Shown piece by piece: positions 43,840 through 53,868 of a stretch of 64,000 bases of DNA. Source of the stretch: Streptomyces sp. P9-A4 (GTDB lineage: Bacteria > Actinomycetota > Actinomycetes > Streptomycetales > Streptomycetaceae); assembly GCF_036634195.1 (NCBI RefSeq), contig NZ_JAZIFY010000001.1:1250501-1314500 (forward strand), read 5' to 3'. A program made the translations under genes and the position numbers. Below the pieces are notes generated by a model. The model was given only the letters and a program-made list of their open reading frames with translations, was not told where the DNA came from and did not search any database. The number at the start of each line of letters is the position of its first letter. Position 1 is the first letter of the stretch.

Positions 43840-45429
43840 TCAGACGGCGCCGCGGCCGAGCTCCCAGAGCAGCAGGTCGGAGGAGGTGCTGAGGGCGTAC
43901 TCGACTCCGTTGAGGTCGTCGCGGGCGGCGACGTACTGCTTGCCCTGCCACAGGGGCAGGACGGGTACGTCCTGGGCGACGATCTTCTGGATCTGGTTGT
44001 ATTCGGGGCTCGCGGCGGTGCGGTCGGCCTGGCGGCGCGAGCGCGGGATGAGCTGGTCGCGGACGACCTTGTTCACGTACGGGGTGTTGAGGAAGTTGTC
44101 GCTGTCGAGGAACGGCGCGATGTAGTTGTCCGGGTCCGGGTAGTCCGGGAACCAGCCGAGGCCGTAGACGGCGTAGTCGCCGCGCTTCTGGGCGGTGCGG
44201 AAGGTGGACCAGTCGGCGCCCTTGACGTTGGCGTCGAAGAGTTCGCTGGCGACGAGCTGCTTCTTGAGCGCCTCGAACTCCTGGGCGGTCTCGGCGCCGT
44301 AGTGGTCGGTGGTGTAGTTCAGGGTCACCTTGACGGGGGTCTTCACGCCGGCGTCCTTGAGGAGCTTGGCGGCGCGGTCGGGATCGGGCTCGCCGTACTC
44401 GTCGAAGAACGGGGTGGCGTGGCCGGTGATGCTGGAGGGGATCAGCGAGTAGAGCGGCTCGGCGGTGGGGCCGTAGACCAGGTTGACGAGGGCGCCCCGG
44501 TCGATGACGGCGGCCATGGCCTGGCGCACGGCCTTCTCCTTGACGGAGGGGGCCTTGGTGTTGAAGCCGAGGTAGCGGATCTCCAGGCCGGGGACCTCGA
44601 CGACCTCGATGCCGTCCTGGGGCGTCTCGGTGAGGTTCTTGATCTGCTGCTGCGACAGGGAGCGGGCGACCATGTCGATGTCGTCGCCCTCCAGGGCCTT
44701 GCCCATGGTTCCGGCGTCGGCGAAGGAGCGCAGTTCGACCTTGTCGTTGCGCAGGGTGATGTCGCCCTTGTAGGCGGGGTTCCTGCTGAAGACGAAGCGG
44801 GTGGCCTTCTCACCGTCGCGTTCGGCCTTCATGGTGTACGGGCCGGAGCCGTCGACGTCGAAGCCGTCGCGGAGCTTGTCGGCGGCGTACTTGTCCTTGC
44901 TGAGGATGCCGGCGACGGGGGTGGAGAGCTTGTACGGGAAGGTGGCGTCGGGGGTCTTGAGGTGGAAGACGACCTCGTCGGCGCCCTGGGTCTCGACGGT
45001 GTCGACGTTCGAGAGGAGGGCGGCCGTGCCGTTGTCCGACTTGATCTTCAGGACGCGGTCGATGGAGAACTTGACGTCCTCGGCGGTGACGGGCGTGCCG
45101 TCGGCGAAGGTGAGGCCGGAGCGGAGCTCGCAGCGGTAGCTCTCGCTGGCCTTGTCGGAGAATCCGCAGCTCTGGGCGGCCTCGGGGACGGGCTCGCCGC
45201 CGCCGCGGGGCACGTGCAGCAGGGTCTGGACGGTCTGCCGGAGGACGTTCCAGGCGCCGGTGTCGTAGGCGAAGGCCGGGTCGAGCGGGGCGGGCGCGTC
45301 CGCGGTGGCGATGAACTGGTCCGTGGTGCCGACGACGATCGCTCCGCTGTCCTCCGCTCCGCCGCAGGCGGCGAGCAGGGGGGCGAGCAGTCCGGCCACG
45401 GCCGGGAGCACCAGGGTCTTGCGGTTCAT
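43840..45429 (-). CDS. ABC transporter family 5 substrate-binding lipoprotein (peptide/nickel type), orphan
   Basis: A 529-residue extracellular solute-binding protein (SBP_bac_5). The signal peptide NRKTLVLPAVAGLLAPLLAAC has lipobox LAAC. The mature part shows LRSGLTFADGTPVTAEDVKFSIDRVL, the family signature, and a C-terminal FPDYPDPDNYIAPFL segment. The start is the ATG before NRKTL, 10 nt after GAGGAG; an ATG 18 nt upstream is possible. No permease or ATPase gene is adjacent. It probably captures oligopeptides or signals and shares another transporter's membrane part. The 463-nt gap upstream (45430-45892) holds a Crp-like palindrome and no gene I can support. Confidence 0.93.
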   Translation of the reverse strand: MNRKTLVLPAVAGLLAPLLAACGGAEDSGAIVVGTTDQFIATADAPAPLDPAFAYDTGAWNVLRQTVQTLLHVPRGGGEPVPEAAQSCGFSDKASESYRCELRSGLTFADGTPVTAEDVKFSIDRVLKIKSDNGTAALLSNVDTVETQGADEVVFHLKTPDATFPYKLSTPVAGILSKDKYAADKLRDGFDVDGSGPYTMKAERDGEKATRFVFSRNPAYKGDITLRNDKVELRSFADAGTMGKALEGDDIDMVARSLSQQQIKNLTETPQDGIEVVEVPGLEIRYLGFNTKAPSVKEKAVRQAMAAVIDRGALVNLVYGPTAEPLYSLIPSSITGHATPFFDEYGEPDPDRAAKLLKDAGVKTPVKVTLNYTTDHYGAETAQEFEALKKQLVASELFDANVKGADWSTFRTAQKRGDYAVYGLGWFPDYPDPDNYIAPFLDSDNFLNTPYVNKVVRDQLIPRSRRQADRTAASPEYNQIQKIVAQDVPVLPLWQGKQYVAARDDLNGVEYALSTSSDLLLWELGRGAV

Positions 45430-45800
45430 CAGGGACGATCTCCTCATCCGGCACTGGGATACAGCGGTCAGTGGAACTCCGCCGCCTGCCGCCCGGTCGG
45501 GGCGGGAGCGATCGGGCCGGGTGTTGCGATCGGTCCTGTGTTCACGGCGACTTGGGTGTGCGCCGGTGCACGCGGTTATGCGGCGAAGTACTCGCGAAAG
45601 ATTAGTGGGCGGCGTCGCTATTTCCGGACCACGGGCGGCCCCGGGGGTAATCGCACAGTGATCATGAATACGGCGCCTTCGATAGTCATGCGCCGGAGGA
45701 TGCGGACGGGGGTGAGCGAACTGGTACAGATGGGGGCACCGAAACACCCTCTTTCCGGGCGCCGGGCACGACGAAGGCCACCCACCGATGGGCACTCTGC

Positions 45801-45814
45801 GTGACCAAGGTCAC
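45801..45814. promoter_or_regulatory. Candidate Crp site (GTG-N6-GTCAC)
   Basis: GTGACC-AA-GGTCAC is a perfect palindrome (extends to GCGTGACC / GGTCACGC, 45799-45816) and fits the Streptomyces Crp consensus GTG-N6-GNCAC. It is 372 nt upstream of the peptide-binding lipoprotein start. Confidence 0.4.
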
Positions 45815-45892
45815 GCGGGGGCCTTTTCGGTGAATGGCCTGATCGCTTTTCCCGCGCGAAAGCGCATTCAGCCGGGAAAGCTCAGACGAAGC

Positions 45893-46591
45893 TCAGATTC
45901 CCGTGATCAATGTGCGAAGGAACGGCACATCGACCTCCTCGAGGGAACGCACGACGACCCGGCCCGGGGAGGCCGCGATGGGGGCGACGGAGGGCACCGC
46001 CACGACCCGGCAGCCCGCCGCCTCCGCGGCCGCCACACCGGTCGCCGTGTCCTCGACGACGGCGCAGAGCACGGGGTCGGCGCCGACCCCCTGGGCGGCC
46101 GTCAGATACGGCTCGGGGTGCGGCTTGGTGCGGGCCACCTCGTCGCCCGCGACGGTGAGCGTGAACCGGTCGCGGCCGAGCGAGTGGAGGACCCGGTCGA
46201 TGATCCGCCGGTGCGAGGCGGAGACCAGGGCGGTGGGGATGGAGTGCCGGGCCAGCTCGGCGAGCAGCCGCTCGGCGCCCGGCATGAGCGGCACTCCGCG
46301 CGCGATGCGCTGCTCGAACTTCTCGTTGAGCAGGACGGTCAGCTCGGCGAGGGTGATGTCTGCGCCCGTGGACTCGATGAGGTAGCCCGCGCTGCGGGTC
46401 ATCGGGCCGCCGACGACGACGTCCCGCCAGGCCTCGTCCAGCCGGTGCCCGAGGTCGGCGAAGACCTCGACCTCCGCGTCCCACCAGAAGCCCTCCGTGT
46501 CGACGAGGGTCCCGTCCATGTCGAGGAAGACCGCCTGCAGGGCGGGGCTGCCGTTCGTACGGAACAGGGACGCGGGGACCGTACTGGTCAT
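45893..46591 (-). CDS. HAD family phosphatase (beta-phosphoglucomutase-like)
   Basis: A 232-residue HAD hydrolase. Motif I is VFLDMDGTLVDTEGFWW (Asp nucleophile and Asp+2), motif II TALVSASHRR, motif III K in RTKPHPEPYL, and motif IV VVEDTATGVAAAEAAGC. A helical C1 cap follows motif I. Such proteins dephosphorylate sugar phosphates or other small metabolites. The ATG before TSTVPASLF was chosen, preceded by GGAGG. It lies just downstream of metH on the same strand, past a hairpin. Substrate unknown. Confidence 0.92.
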   Translation of the reverse strand: MTSTVPASLFRTNGSPALQAVFLDMDGTLVDTEGFWWDAEVEVFADLGHRLDEAWRDVVVGGPMTRSAGYLIESTGADITLAELTVLLNEKFEQRIARGVPLMPGAERLLAELARHSIPTALVSASHRRIIDRVLHSLGRDRFTLTVAGDEVARTKPHPEPYLTAAQGVGADPVLCAVVEDTATGVAAAEAAGCRVVAVPSVAPIAASPGRVVVRSLEEVDVPFLRTLITGI

Positions 46592-46618
46592 CCGGCACAC
46601 CTCCATGGAGGGACGAGA

Positions 46619-46659
46619 AGGCCGGCCCCCCTCCCCGGTACGGGGAGGAAGACCGGCCT
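46619..46659 (-). terminator. Hairpin after metH
   Basis: Stem AGGCCGG ... CTCCCC paired with GGGGAG ... CCGGCCT, with an internal loop and GGTAC at the tip, between the metH stop and the HAD phosphatase start. Confidence 0.7.
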
Positions 46660-46719
46660 GCACTGGACCGACAAGTGTACGTCCCGATCACCCGGAGCGC
46701 GCGGATTTACCGCGGCCGG

Positions 46720-49700
46720 TCACCGGGCGTTGAAGTACTTCGCCTCCGGGTGATGGATGACGATGGCGTCGGTGGACTGCTCCGGGTGGAGCTGGAACTC
46801 CTCCGACAGGTGCACCCCGATCCGCTCCGGGCGCAGCAGATCCGCGATCTTCGCGCGGTCCTCCAGGTCGGGACAGGCCCCGTAGCCGAGGGAGAAGCGC
46901 GCGCCCCGGTACTTGAGGTCGAACATGTCGCGGACGTCGGACGGGTCCTCGCCGGCGAAGCCCAGCTCCGCGCGCACGCGCGCGTGCCAGTACTCGGCGA
47001 GGGCCTCGGCGAGCTGCACGGACAGACCGTGCAGCTCCAGGTAGTCGCGGTAGGAGTCGGAGGCGAAGAGCTCGGCCGTGGCCTCACCGATCCGCGAGCC
47101 GACGGTGACGACCTGGAGGCCGACGACATCGGTCTCGCCGGACTCCTCCGGGCGGAAGAAGTCCGCGAGGCAGAGGCGGCGGCCCCGGCGCTGGCGCGGG
47201 AAGGTGAAGCGGGTCCGCTCGTTGCCGGCCTCGTCGAGGATGATCAGGTCGTCGCCCTTGGAGACACAGGGGAAGTAGCCGTGGACGACGGCCGCCTCCA
47301 GGAGGTTCTCCGTGTGGAGGCGCTCCAGCCAGCCGCGCAGCCGGGGCCGGCCCTCGGTCTCGACCAGCTCCTCGTACGAGGGGCCGTCGCCGGCCCGGTT
47401 CTGCTTGAGGCCCCACTGGCCCTTGAAGAGGGCGCCCTCGTCGAGCCAGGACGCGTAGTCCTTCAGCGGGATGCCCTTGACGACCCGGGTGCCCCAGAAC
47501 GGCGGGGTCGGCACCGGGTTGTCCACGGCGACGTCGGAACGGCCGCCGGGCTCCGGCTCCGCGCCGGTGGCGTCGGCCGCCGCGGGGGTCGTCTTCGCGA
47601 CCCGGCGCTGCTTGAGCTCGGGGAGTACGGCACCGGGGACTCCGCGCTTGACGCCGATGAGCGCGTCCATGAGGCGCAGGCCCTCGAAGGCGTCGCGGGC
47701 GTAGCGGACCTCTCCCTGGTAGATCTCGTGCAGGTCCTGCTCGACGTAGGCCCTGGTGAGGGCGGCGCCGCCGAGGATCACGGGGTACTTGGCGGCCAGC
47801 TCGCGCTGGTTCAGCTCCTGGAGGTTCTCCTTCATGATCACGGTGGACTTCACCAGGAGACCGGACATGCCGATGACGTCGGCCCGGTGCTGTTCCGCCG
47901 CTTCGAGGATCGCGGAGACCGGCTGCTTGATGCCGATGTTGACGACGTTGTAGCCGTTGTTGGACAGGATGATGTCGACGAGGTTCTTGCCGATGTCGTG
48001 GACGTCGCCCCGGACGGTGGCGAGGACGATCGTGCCCTTGCCCTCGGCGTCGGACTTCTCCATGTGCGGTTCGAGGTACGCCACGGCCGTCTTCATGACC
48101 TCGGCGGACTGGAGCACGAACGGCAGCTGCATCTGGCCGGAGCCGAACAGCTCACCGACCGTCTTCATGCCGTCGAGCAGGATCTCGTTGACGATCTCCA
48201 GGGCGGGGCGGACCGTCAGGGCCTCGTCGAGGTCGGCCTCCAGGCCGTTCTTCTCGCCGTCGACGATGCGGCGCTTCAGCCTCTCGTCCAGGGGCAGGGC
48301 GAGGAGTTCCTCGGTCTTGCCGGCCTTCATCGACTTGGTGTTGACGCCCTCGAAGAGGGCCATCAGCTTCTGCAGCGGGTCATAGCCCTCACTGCGGCGG
48401 TCGTAGATCAGGTCGAGCGCGGTGGTGACCTGCTCGTCGTCGAAGCGGGCGATCGGCAGGATCTTCGAGGCGTGCACGATGGCCGAGTCGAGACCGGCCT
48501 TGACGCACTCGTCGAGGAAGACCGAGTTGAGGAGGATGCGCGCGGCCGGGTTGAGGCCGAAGGAGATGTTGGAGAGGCCCAGCGTGGTCTGCACGTCCGG
48601 CCGGCGGCGCTTCAGCTCGCGGATCGCCTCGATGGTGGCGATGCCGTCCTTGCGCGACTCCTCTTGGCCGGTGCAGATGGTGAAGGTCAGGGCGTCGATG
48701 AGGATGTCGGACTCGTGGATGCCCCAGTTGCCGGTGAGGTCCTCGATGAGCCGCTCGGCGATGGCGACCTTGTGCTCGACGGTGCGGGCCTGGCCCTCCT
48801 CGTCGATGGTGAGGGCGATCAGCGCGGCGCCGTGCTCCTGGGCCAGCCGGGTGACCTTGGCGAAGCGGGACTCGGGGCCGTCGCCGTCCTCGTAGTTCAC
48901 GGAGTTGATGACGGCCCGGCCGCCGAGCTTCTCCAGGCCGGCGCGCAGGACGTCGACCTCGGTGGAGTCGAGGACGATCGGCAGGGTGGAGGCGGTGGCG
49001 AAGCGGCCGGCCAGCTCCTCCATGTCGGCGACGCCGTCGCGGCCGACGTAGTCCACGCAGAGGTCGAGCATGTGCGCGCCCTCGCGGATCTGGTCGCGGG
49101 CCATCTCGACGCAGTCGTCCCAGCGGCCGTCGAGCATCGCCTCGCGGAACTTCTTGGAGCCGTTGGCGTTGGTGCGCTCGCCGATCGCCATGTACGCGGT
49201 GTCCTGGCGGAACGGCACGGTCTGGTAGAGCGAGGCCGCGCCGGGCTCGGGGTTCGGGTCGCGCGGGGCGGGGGCGAGGCCCCGGACGCGGTCGACGACC
49301 TGGCGCAGGTGCTCGGGGGTGGAGCCGCAGCAGCCGCCGACCAGGGAGAGGCCGTAGTCGCGGACGAAGTTCTCCTGCGCGTCGGCCATCTCCGGCGGTG
49401 TCAGGGGGAAGTACGCGCCGTCCTTGGTCAGCACCGGCAGGCCGGCGTTCGGCATGCACATCAGCGGCGTACGGGAGTGGCGGGCGAGGTACCGCAGGTG
49501 CTCGTTCATCTCGGCGGGGCCGGTGGAGCAGTTCAGACCGATCAGGTCGATGCCGAGCGGCTCCAGGGCGGTGAGCGCCGCGCCGATCTCCGAGCCGAGC
49601 AGCATGACGCCGGTGGTCTCGAAGGCGAGGGAGCAGATCAGCGGCACGTCCATGCCGAGGGCGTCCATCGCGCGGCGCGCGCCGATGAGACTCGACTTGG

Positions 49701-50238
49701 TCTGCAGCAGGTCCTGGGTCGTCTCCACGATCAGCGCGTCCGCGCCGCCGGCCAGCAGGCCCTCGGCGTTCCGCTGGTAGCCGTCGCGCAGCACGTCGTA
49801 CGCGATGTGGCCCAGCGACGGCAGCTTGGTGCCGGGGCCGATGGAGCCGAGCACCCAGCGCTGGCGGCCGTCCTTGGCGCCGAACTCGTCGGCGACCTCG
49901 CGGGCGATCCGGGCGCCCGCCTCGGAAAGCTCGAAGATCCGGTCGGCGATCTCGTACTCGCCGGCGGCCGAGTGGTTGGAGCCGAAGGTGTTCGTCTCGA
50001 CGCAGTCGACGCCGACCTCGAAGTACGCCTCGTGCACCGAACGGACGATGTCGGGCCGCGTGACGTTCAGGATCTCGTTGCAGCCTTCGAGGTCCTGGAA
50101 GTCCTCGAGCGTCGGATCCTGGGCCTGGAGCATGGTGCCCATGGCGCCGTCGGCGACGACCACTCGGCTGGCGAGTGCCTCACGGAGGGCTGCGGCGCGG
50201 TTCCGGCTGTCAGCGGAAGGGGTCGGCAACGAGGCCAT
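46720..50238 (-). CDS. metH: Cobalamin-dependent methionine synthase MetH
   Basis: A 1172-residue enzyme that transfers a methyl group from methyltetrahydrofolate through cobalamin to homocysteine. All four modules are present. The homocysteine/zinc barrel starts VVVADGAMGTMLQ and carries GGCCGSTPEHL. The folate barrel contains IGERTNANGSKKFREAM. The cobalamin cap and B12 domain hold GDVHDIGKNLVDIILSNNGYNV (His ligand in DxHxxG). The C-terminal activation domain contains VEFQLHPEQST-like SEEFQLHPEQSTDAIV. The ATG before ASLPTPSADS was chosen for GGGAG upstream. No cobalamin riboswitch is visible in the 242-nt leader shared with gylR. Confidence 0.96.
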   Translation of the reverse strand: MASLPTPSADSRNRAAALREALASRVVVADGAMGTMLQAQDPTLEDFQDLEGCNEILNVTRPDIVRSVHEAYFEVGVDCVETNTFGSNHSAAGEYEIADRIFELSEAGARIAREVADEFGAKDGRQRWVLGSIGPGTKLPSLGHIAYDVLRDGYQRNAEGLLAGGADALIVETTQDLLQTKSSLIGARRAMDALGMDVPLICSLAFETTGVMLLGSEIGAALTALEPLGIDLIGLNCSTGPAEMNEHLRYLARHSRTPLMCMPNAGLPVLTKDGAYFPLTPPEMADAQENFVRDYGLSLVGGCCGSTPEHLRQVVDRVRGLAPAPRDPNPEPGAASLYQTVPFRQDTAYMAIGERTNANGSKKFREAMLDGRWDDCVEMARDQIREGAHMLDLCVDYVGRDGVADMEELAGRFATASTLPIVLDSTEVDVLRAGLEKLGGRAVINSVNYEDGDGPESRFAKVTRLAQEHGAALIALTIDEEGQARTVEHKVAIAERLIEDLTGNWGIHESDILIDALTFTICTGQEESRKDGIATIEAIRELKRRRPDVQTTLGLSNISFGLNPAARILLNSVFLDECVKAGLDSAIVHASKILPIARFDDEQVTTALDLIYDRRSEGYDPLQKLMALFEGVNTKSMKAGKTEELLALPLDERLKRRIVDGEKNGLEADLDEALTVRPALEIVNEILLDGMKTVGELFGSGQMQLPFVLQSAEVMKTAVAYLEPHMEKSDAEGKGTIVLATVRGDVHDIGKNLVDIILSNNGYNVVNIGIKQPVSAILEAAEQHRADVIGMSGLLVKSTVIMKENLQELNQRELAAKYPVILGGAALTRAYVEQDLHEIYQGEVRYARDAFEGLRLMDALIGVKRGVPGAVLPELKQRRVAKTTPAAADATGAEPEPGGRSDVAVDNPVPTPPFWGTRVVKGIPLKDYASWLDEGALFKGQWGLKQNRAGDGPSYEELVETEGRPRLRGWLERLHTENLLEAAVVHGYFPCVSKGDDLIILDEAGNERTRFTFPRQRRGRRLCLADFFRPEESGETDVVGLQVVTVGSRIGEATAELFASDSYRDYLELHGLSVQLAEALAEYWHARVRAELGFAGEDPSDVRDMFDLKYRGARFSLGYGACPDLEDRAKIADLLRPERIGVHLSEEFQLHPEQSTDAIVIHHPEAKYFNAR

Positions 50239-50437
50239 GGATGAGCTCCCTGGGATGCGACGGCTGTCGGCTTTGCACGCTCGGTGGAGGGTGCACGGGG
50301 CCAGCGTAACCGCGCATCGGCCGGGGTGGACACGGCGTCCCACGGGCCGGACGGCATCCTGTGTGCGGGGACTCCCGGTTCTGCCCGTTCTTGACCGACA
50401 CTGTCAGGTGTAACGAAAGGTCGGCATCGACCGATAG

Positions 50438-50457
50438 TGTTCAGCATTGTCGAACAG
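50438..50457. promoter_or_regulatory. GylR operator candidate before gylR
   Basis: TGTTCAGCATTGTCGAACAG, with TGTTC/GAACA arms, 23 nt before the gylR ATG. The core CAGCATTGTCGAACAG closely matches the site before glpF, so both are likely GylR targets. Confidence 0.72.
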
Positions 50458-50480
50458 CGTGAGAGGGAGAAGGCCGGGCG

Positions 50481-51245
50481 ATGGCGAAGAACATCCAGTC
50501 GCTTGAACGAGCGGCGGCCATGCTGCGACTGCTCGCGGGCGGCGAGCGCCGGCTCGGCCTGTCCGACATCTCGTCCTCGCTCGGGCTCGCCAAGGGCACG
50601 GCCCACGGCATCCTGCGCACCCTCCAGGCGGAGGGCTTCGTGGAGCAGGACGCGGCCTCCGGCCGGTACCAGCTCGGCGCGGAGCTGCTGCGCCTCGGCA
50701 ACAGCTATCTGGATGTGCACGAGCTGCGGGCGCGGGCCCTGGTATGGACGGACGACCTGGCGCGGTCCAGCGGCGAGAGCGTCCACCTGGGCGTGCTGCA
50801 CCAGCGGGGCGTGCTGATCGTCCACCATGTGTTCCGGCCGGACGACAGCCGCCAGGTCCTGGAGGTGGGGGCCATGCAGCCGCTGCACTCCACGGCCCTG
50901 GGCAAGGTGCTCTCGGCGTACGACCCGGTGGCGCACAGCGAGGTCGTCGAGGTCGAGCGCGAGGCGTTCACACCGCGCACGACGACGGCCCTGGCGGACT
51001 TCGAGTCGGTGCTCGACCTGACGAGGGCCCGGGGCTGGGCGGCGGACCAGGAGGAGACCTGGGAGGGCGTGGCCTCCGTGGCGGCGCCGATCCACGACCG
51101 GCGCCGGATGCCGGTGGGCGCGGTGGCGGTCACCGGGGCCGTGGAGCGCCTCTGCCCGTCCGGAGAGCTGCGCCCGGAGCTGATCGCGGCGGTACGGGAC
51201 TGCGCCCGCGCGGTGTCCCGGGACCTGGGGGCCGGGCGCTTCTAG
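50481..51245 (+). CDS. gylR: IclR family glycerol operon regulator GylR
   Basis: A 254-residue IclR-type regulator of glycerol catabolism. The N-terminal winged HTH is SLERAAAMLRLLAGGERRLGLSDISSSLGLAKGTAHGILRTLQAEGFVEQD. The C-terminal effector domain contains LHSTALGKVLSAYDP and EETWEGVASVAAPIHDRRRMPVGAVAVTG. In S. coelicolor GylR represses gylCAB and itself, with glycerol-3-phosphate as inducer. Same gene order here, with a shared operator before both gylR and glpF. ATG with GAGAAGG upstream. Its transcript ends at an intrinsic terminator. Confidence 0.95.
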   Translation: MAKNIQSLERAAAMLRLLAGGERRLGLSDISSSLGLAKGTAHGILRTLQAEGFVEQDAASGRYQLGAELLRLGNSYLDVHELRARALVWTDDLARSSGESVHLGVLHQRGVLIVHHVFRPDDSRQVLEVGAMQPLHSTALGKVLSAYDPVAHSEVVEVEREAFTPRTTTALADFESVLDLTRARGWAADQEETWEGVASVAAPIHDRRRMPVGAVAVTGAVERLCPSGELRPELIAAVRDCARAVSRDLGAGRF

Positions 51246-51308
51246 CCGACCCGAAGCGGCACCGAAGCGGCACCTGAGCAGCGCCGTAACAGCAGCACAG
51301 CCGCACCG

Positions 51309-51345
51309 AACCCGCCGGTAACGATCCCGTTATCGGCGGGTTTTT
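51309..51345 (+). terminator. Intrinsic terminator after gylR
   Basis: Stem CCCGCCG-g-TAACG with CGTTA-t-CGGCGGG, followed by TTTTT. A textbook U-tract terminator, rare in this window. It separates gylR from the glpFKD promoter. Confidence 0.9.
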
Positions 51346-51401
51346 CACTTCCCGAAGCCTTGACGCGCTGTTGAGCCGGGGGCAAAACTTCCGTTCATCG
51401 G

Positions 51402-51418
51402 TCGGCATTGCCGAACAG
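51402..51418. promoter_or_regulatory. GylR operator candidate before glpF
   Basis: TCGGCATTGCCGAACAG contains the perfect palindrome TCGGCA-T-TGCCGA and matches the gylR-upstream site at 14 of 17 positions. It is 125 nt before the glpF start. Confidence 0.72.
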
Positions 51419-51542
51419 TTAACGGCAATACACGCTAGAGTGTGGCAGTGCCAAGGGCCGGTAACGCCCTCACACGAGGGCGCGGACCACCGGAGGGACC
51501 CGGGGTTCGCCTTCCCCTGGACGAAGGACAAAGGAGTCGCGG

Positions 51543-52301
51543 GTGTCCAGCTCCGACATCTTCCTCGGCGAGACCATCGGTACCGCCGTTCTCATTCTGC
51601 TCGGCGGCGGTGTGTGCGCCGCCGTGACGCTCAAGGGCTCCAAGGCCCGCAACGCGGGCTGGCTCGCGATCACCTTCGGGTGGGGCTTCGCCGTCATGAC
51701 GGCCGTCTACATGACCGCTTCCCTCTCGGGCGCCCATCTGAACCCCGCCGTCACGGTCGGAATCGCGATCAAGGACGGCGAGTGGGGCAACGTCCCCTAC
51801 TACCTCGCCGGCCAGCTGCTCGGCGCGATGATCGGCGCGACCCTGGTCTGGGTGGCGTACTACGGCCAGTTCCAGGCCCACCTGAACGACCCCGAGGCCG
51901 CCGCGAAGACGCCGATCGAGGGCCCCGGCCCGGTGCTCGGCATCTTCTCCACCGGCCCCGAGATCCGGAACACCTGGCAGAACCTCGCCACCGAGATCAT
52001 CGGCACCGTCGTGCTCGTCCTGGCCGTGCTCACCCAGGGCCTCAACGACAGCGGCAAGGGCCTCGGCACCCTGGGCGCCCTGATCACCGCGTTCGTCGTG
52101 GTCTCCATCGGCCTGTCGCTCGGCGGCCCGACCGGCTACGCGATCAACCCGGCGCGTGACCTCGGCCCGCGCATCGTGCACGCCCTGCTGCCCCTGCCGA
52201 ACAAGGGCGGCTCCGACTGGAGCTACGCCTGGATCCCGGTCGCCGGTCCGCTGATCGGTGGAGCCCTCGCGGCGGGTATCTACAACATCGCGTTCGCCTG
52301 A
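51543..52301 (+). CDS. glpF: Glycerol uptake facilitator GlpF (aquaglyceroporin)
   Basis: A 252-residue MIP-family channel with six membrane spans. Both half-helix motifs are intact: [12 protein letters not shown] and [13 protein letters not shown]. The Asp after NPAR (D-L-G-P-R) and the second-half arginine are typical of glycerol facilitators rather than pure water channels. GTG start with AAAGGAG upstream. First gene of the glpF-glpK-glpD operon (gylCAB of S. coelicolor); it brings in glycerol for immediate phosphorylation by GlpK, encoded 35 nt downstream. Confidence 0.96.
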   Translation: MSSSDIFLGETIGTAVLILLGGGVCAAVTLKGSKARNAGWLAITFGWGFAVMTAVYMTASLSGAHLNPAVTVGIAIKDGEWGNVPYYLAGQLLGAMIGATLVWVAYYGQFQAHLNDPEAAAKTPIEGPGPVLGIFSTGPEIRNTWQNLATEIIGTVVLVLAVLTQGLNDSGKGLGTLGALITAFVVVSIGLSLGGPTGYAINPARDLGPRIVHALLPLPNKGGSDWSYAWIPVAGPLIGGALAAGIYNIAFA

Positions 52302-52336
52302 GCCGTCCTTCTTCCAGACCTCCCTTGGAGCACACC

Positions 52337-53863
52337 GTGACCGACGCACACACCTCCGGCCCCTTCATCGCGGCCATCGACCAGGGCACCACCTCCTCCC
52401 GCTGCATCGTCTTCGACAAGGACGGCCGGATCGTCTCGGTCGACCAGAAGGAGCACGAGCAGATCTTCCCGAAGCCGGGCTGGGTCGAGCACGACGCCGC
52501 CGAGATCTGGACCAACGTCCAGGAGGTCGTCGCGGGCGCCCTGACGAAGGGCGGCATCGCCGCCTCCGACGTCAAGGCCATCGGCATCACCAACCAGCGC
52601 GAGACCACGCTGCTCTGGGACAAGAACACCGGCGAGCCGGTCCACAACGCCCTCGTCTGGCAGGACACCCGCACCGACGCCCTCTGCAAGGAGCTCGGCC
52701 GCAACGTCGGCCAGGACCGCTTCCGCCGCGAGACCGGCCTGCCCCTGGCGAGCTACTTCGCCGGCCCGAAGATCCGCTGGATGCTCGACAACGTCGAGGG
52801 CCTGCGAGAGCGCGCCGAGGCCGGCGACATCCTCTTCGGCACCATGGACTCCTGGGTCATCTGGAACCTCACGGGCGGCACCGACGGCGGCGTGCACGTC
52901 ACCGACGTCACCAACGCCTCGCGCACCATGCTGATGAACCTGCACACCCTGGCCTGGGACGAGAAGATCGCGGAGTCGATGGGGGTCCCCCTCAACGTCC
53001 TCCCCGAGATCCGCTCCTCCGCCGAGGTCTACGGCCACGTCAAGGACGGCGTCCTCGCCGGCGTCCCGGTCGCCTCGGCGCTCGGCGACCAGCAGGCCGC
53101 CCTGTTCGGCCAGACGTGTTTCGCCGAGGGCGAGGCGAAGTCCACGTACGGCACCGGCACCTTCATGCTGATGAACACCGGCGACAAGATCATCAACTCC
53201 TACAGCGGCCTGCTGACCACCGTCGGCTACCAGATCGGCGACAAGAAGCCGGTCTACGCCCTGGAGGGCTCGATCGCCGTCACCGGTTCGCTGGTGCAGT
53301 GGATGCGCGACCAGATGGGCCTGATCAAGTCCGCCGCCGAGATCGAGACCCTGGCGTCCTCGGTCGAGGACAACGGCGGCGCCTACTTCGTACCGGCCTT
53401 CTCCGGCCTGTTCGCCCCGTACTGGCGCTCCGACGCGCGCGGTGTCATCGCCGGCCTCACCCGGTACGTCACCAAGGCGCACATCGCCCGCGCCGTCCTG
53501 GAGGCCACCGCCTGGCAGACCCGCGAGATCACCGACGCCATGACCAAGGACTCCGGCGTCGAGCTGACCGCGCTCAAGGTCGACGGCGGCATGACCTCCA
53601 ACAACCTGCTGATGCAGACCCTCTCCGACTTCCTGGACGCCCCCGTCGTGCGTCCGATGGTCGCCGAGACCACCTGCCTCGGCGCCGCCTACGCCGCCGG
53701 TCTGGCCGTCGGCTTCTGGCCGGACACCGACGCGCTGCGCGCCAACTGGCGCCGGGCGGCGGAATGGACCCCTCGCATGGACGCCGACAAGCGTGACCGC
53801 GAGTACAAGAGCTGGCTCAAGGCCGTGGAGCGGACCATGGGCTGGATCGAGGACGAGGAGTAA
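52337..53863 (+). CDS. glpK: Glycerol kinase GlpK
   Basis: A 508-residue FGGY kinase making sn-glycerol-3-phosphate. The phosphate-binding loop is [16 protein letters not shown]. The glycerol-site motif is [13 protein letters not shown], and the FGGY signature appears as [24 protein letters not shown] and [20 protein letters not shown]. The GTG before TDAHTSG was chosen because GGAG precedes it; a TTG 12 nt upstream overlaps this ribosome site. Middle gene of the glycerol operon, five bases before glpD. Confidence 0.97.
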   Translation: MTDAHTSGPFIAAIDQGTTSSRCIVFDKDGRIVSVDQKEHEQIFPKPGWVEHDAAEIWTNVQEVVAGALTKGGIAASDVKAIGITNQRETTLLWDKNTGEPVHNALVWQDTRTDALCKELGRNVGQDRFRRETGLPLASYFAGPKIRWMLDNVEGLRERAEAGDILFGTMDSWVIWNLTGGTDGGVHVTDVTNASRTMLMNLHTLAWDEKIAESMGVPLNVLPEIRSSAEVYGHVKDGVLAGVPVASALGDQQAALFGQTCFAEGEAKSTYGTGTFMLMNTGDKIINSYSGLLTTVGYQIGDKKPVYALEGSIAVTGSLVQWMRDQMGLIKSAAEIETLASSVEDNGGAYFVPAFSGLFAPYWRSDARGVIAGLTRYVTKAHIARAVLEATAWQTREITDAMTKDSGVELTALKVDGGMTSNNLLMQTLSDFLDAPVVRPMVAETTCLGAAYAAGLAVGFWPDTDALRANWRRAAEWTPRMDADKRDREYKSWLKAVERTMGWIEDEE

Positions 53864-53868
53864 GACAC

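Noticed and set aside
45430..45892. N-terminal extension of the peptide-binding protein or a small gene upstream
   Set aside because: The frame continues upstream but precedes a perfect lipoprotein signal peptide and is not protein-like; no alternative small gene has a ribosome site and plausible composition.
50239..50480. Cobalamin riboswitch before metH
   Set aside because: I looked for the conserved B12-box pattern in the 242-nt leader and did not see it; the region is explained by the gylR operator and promoter.
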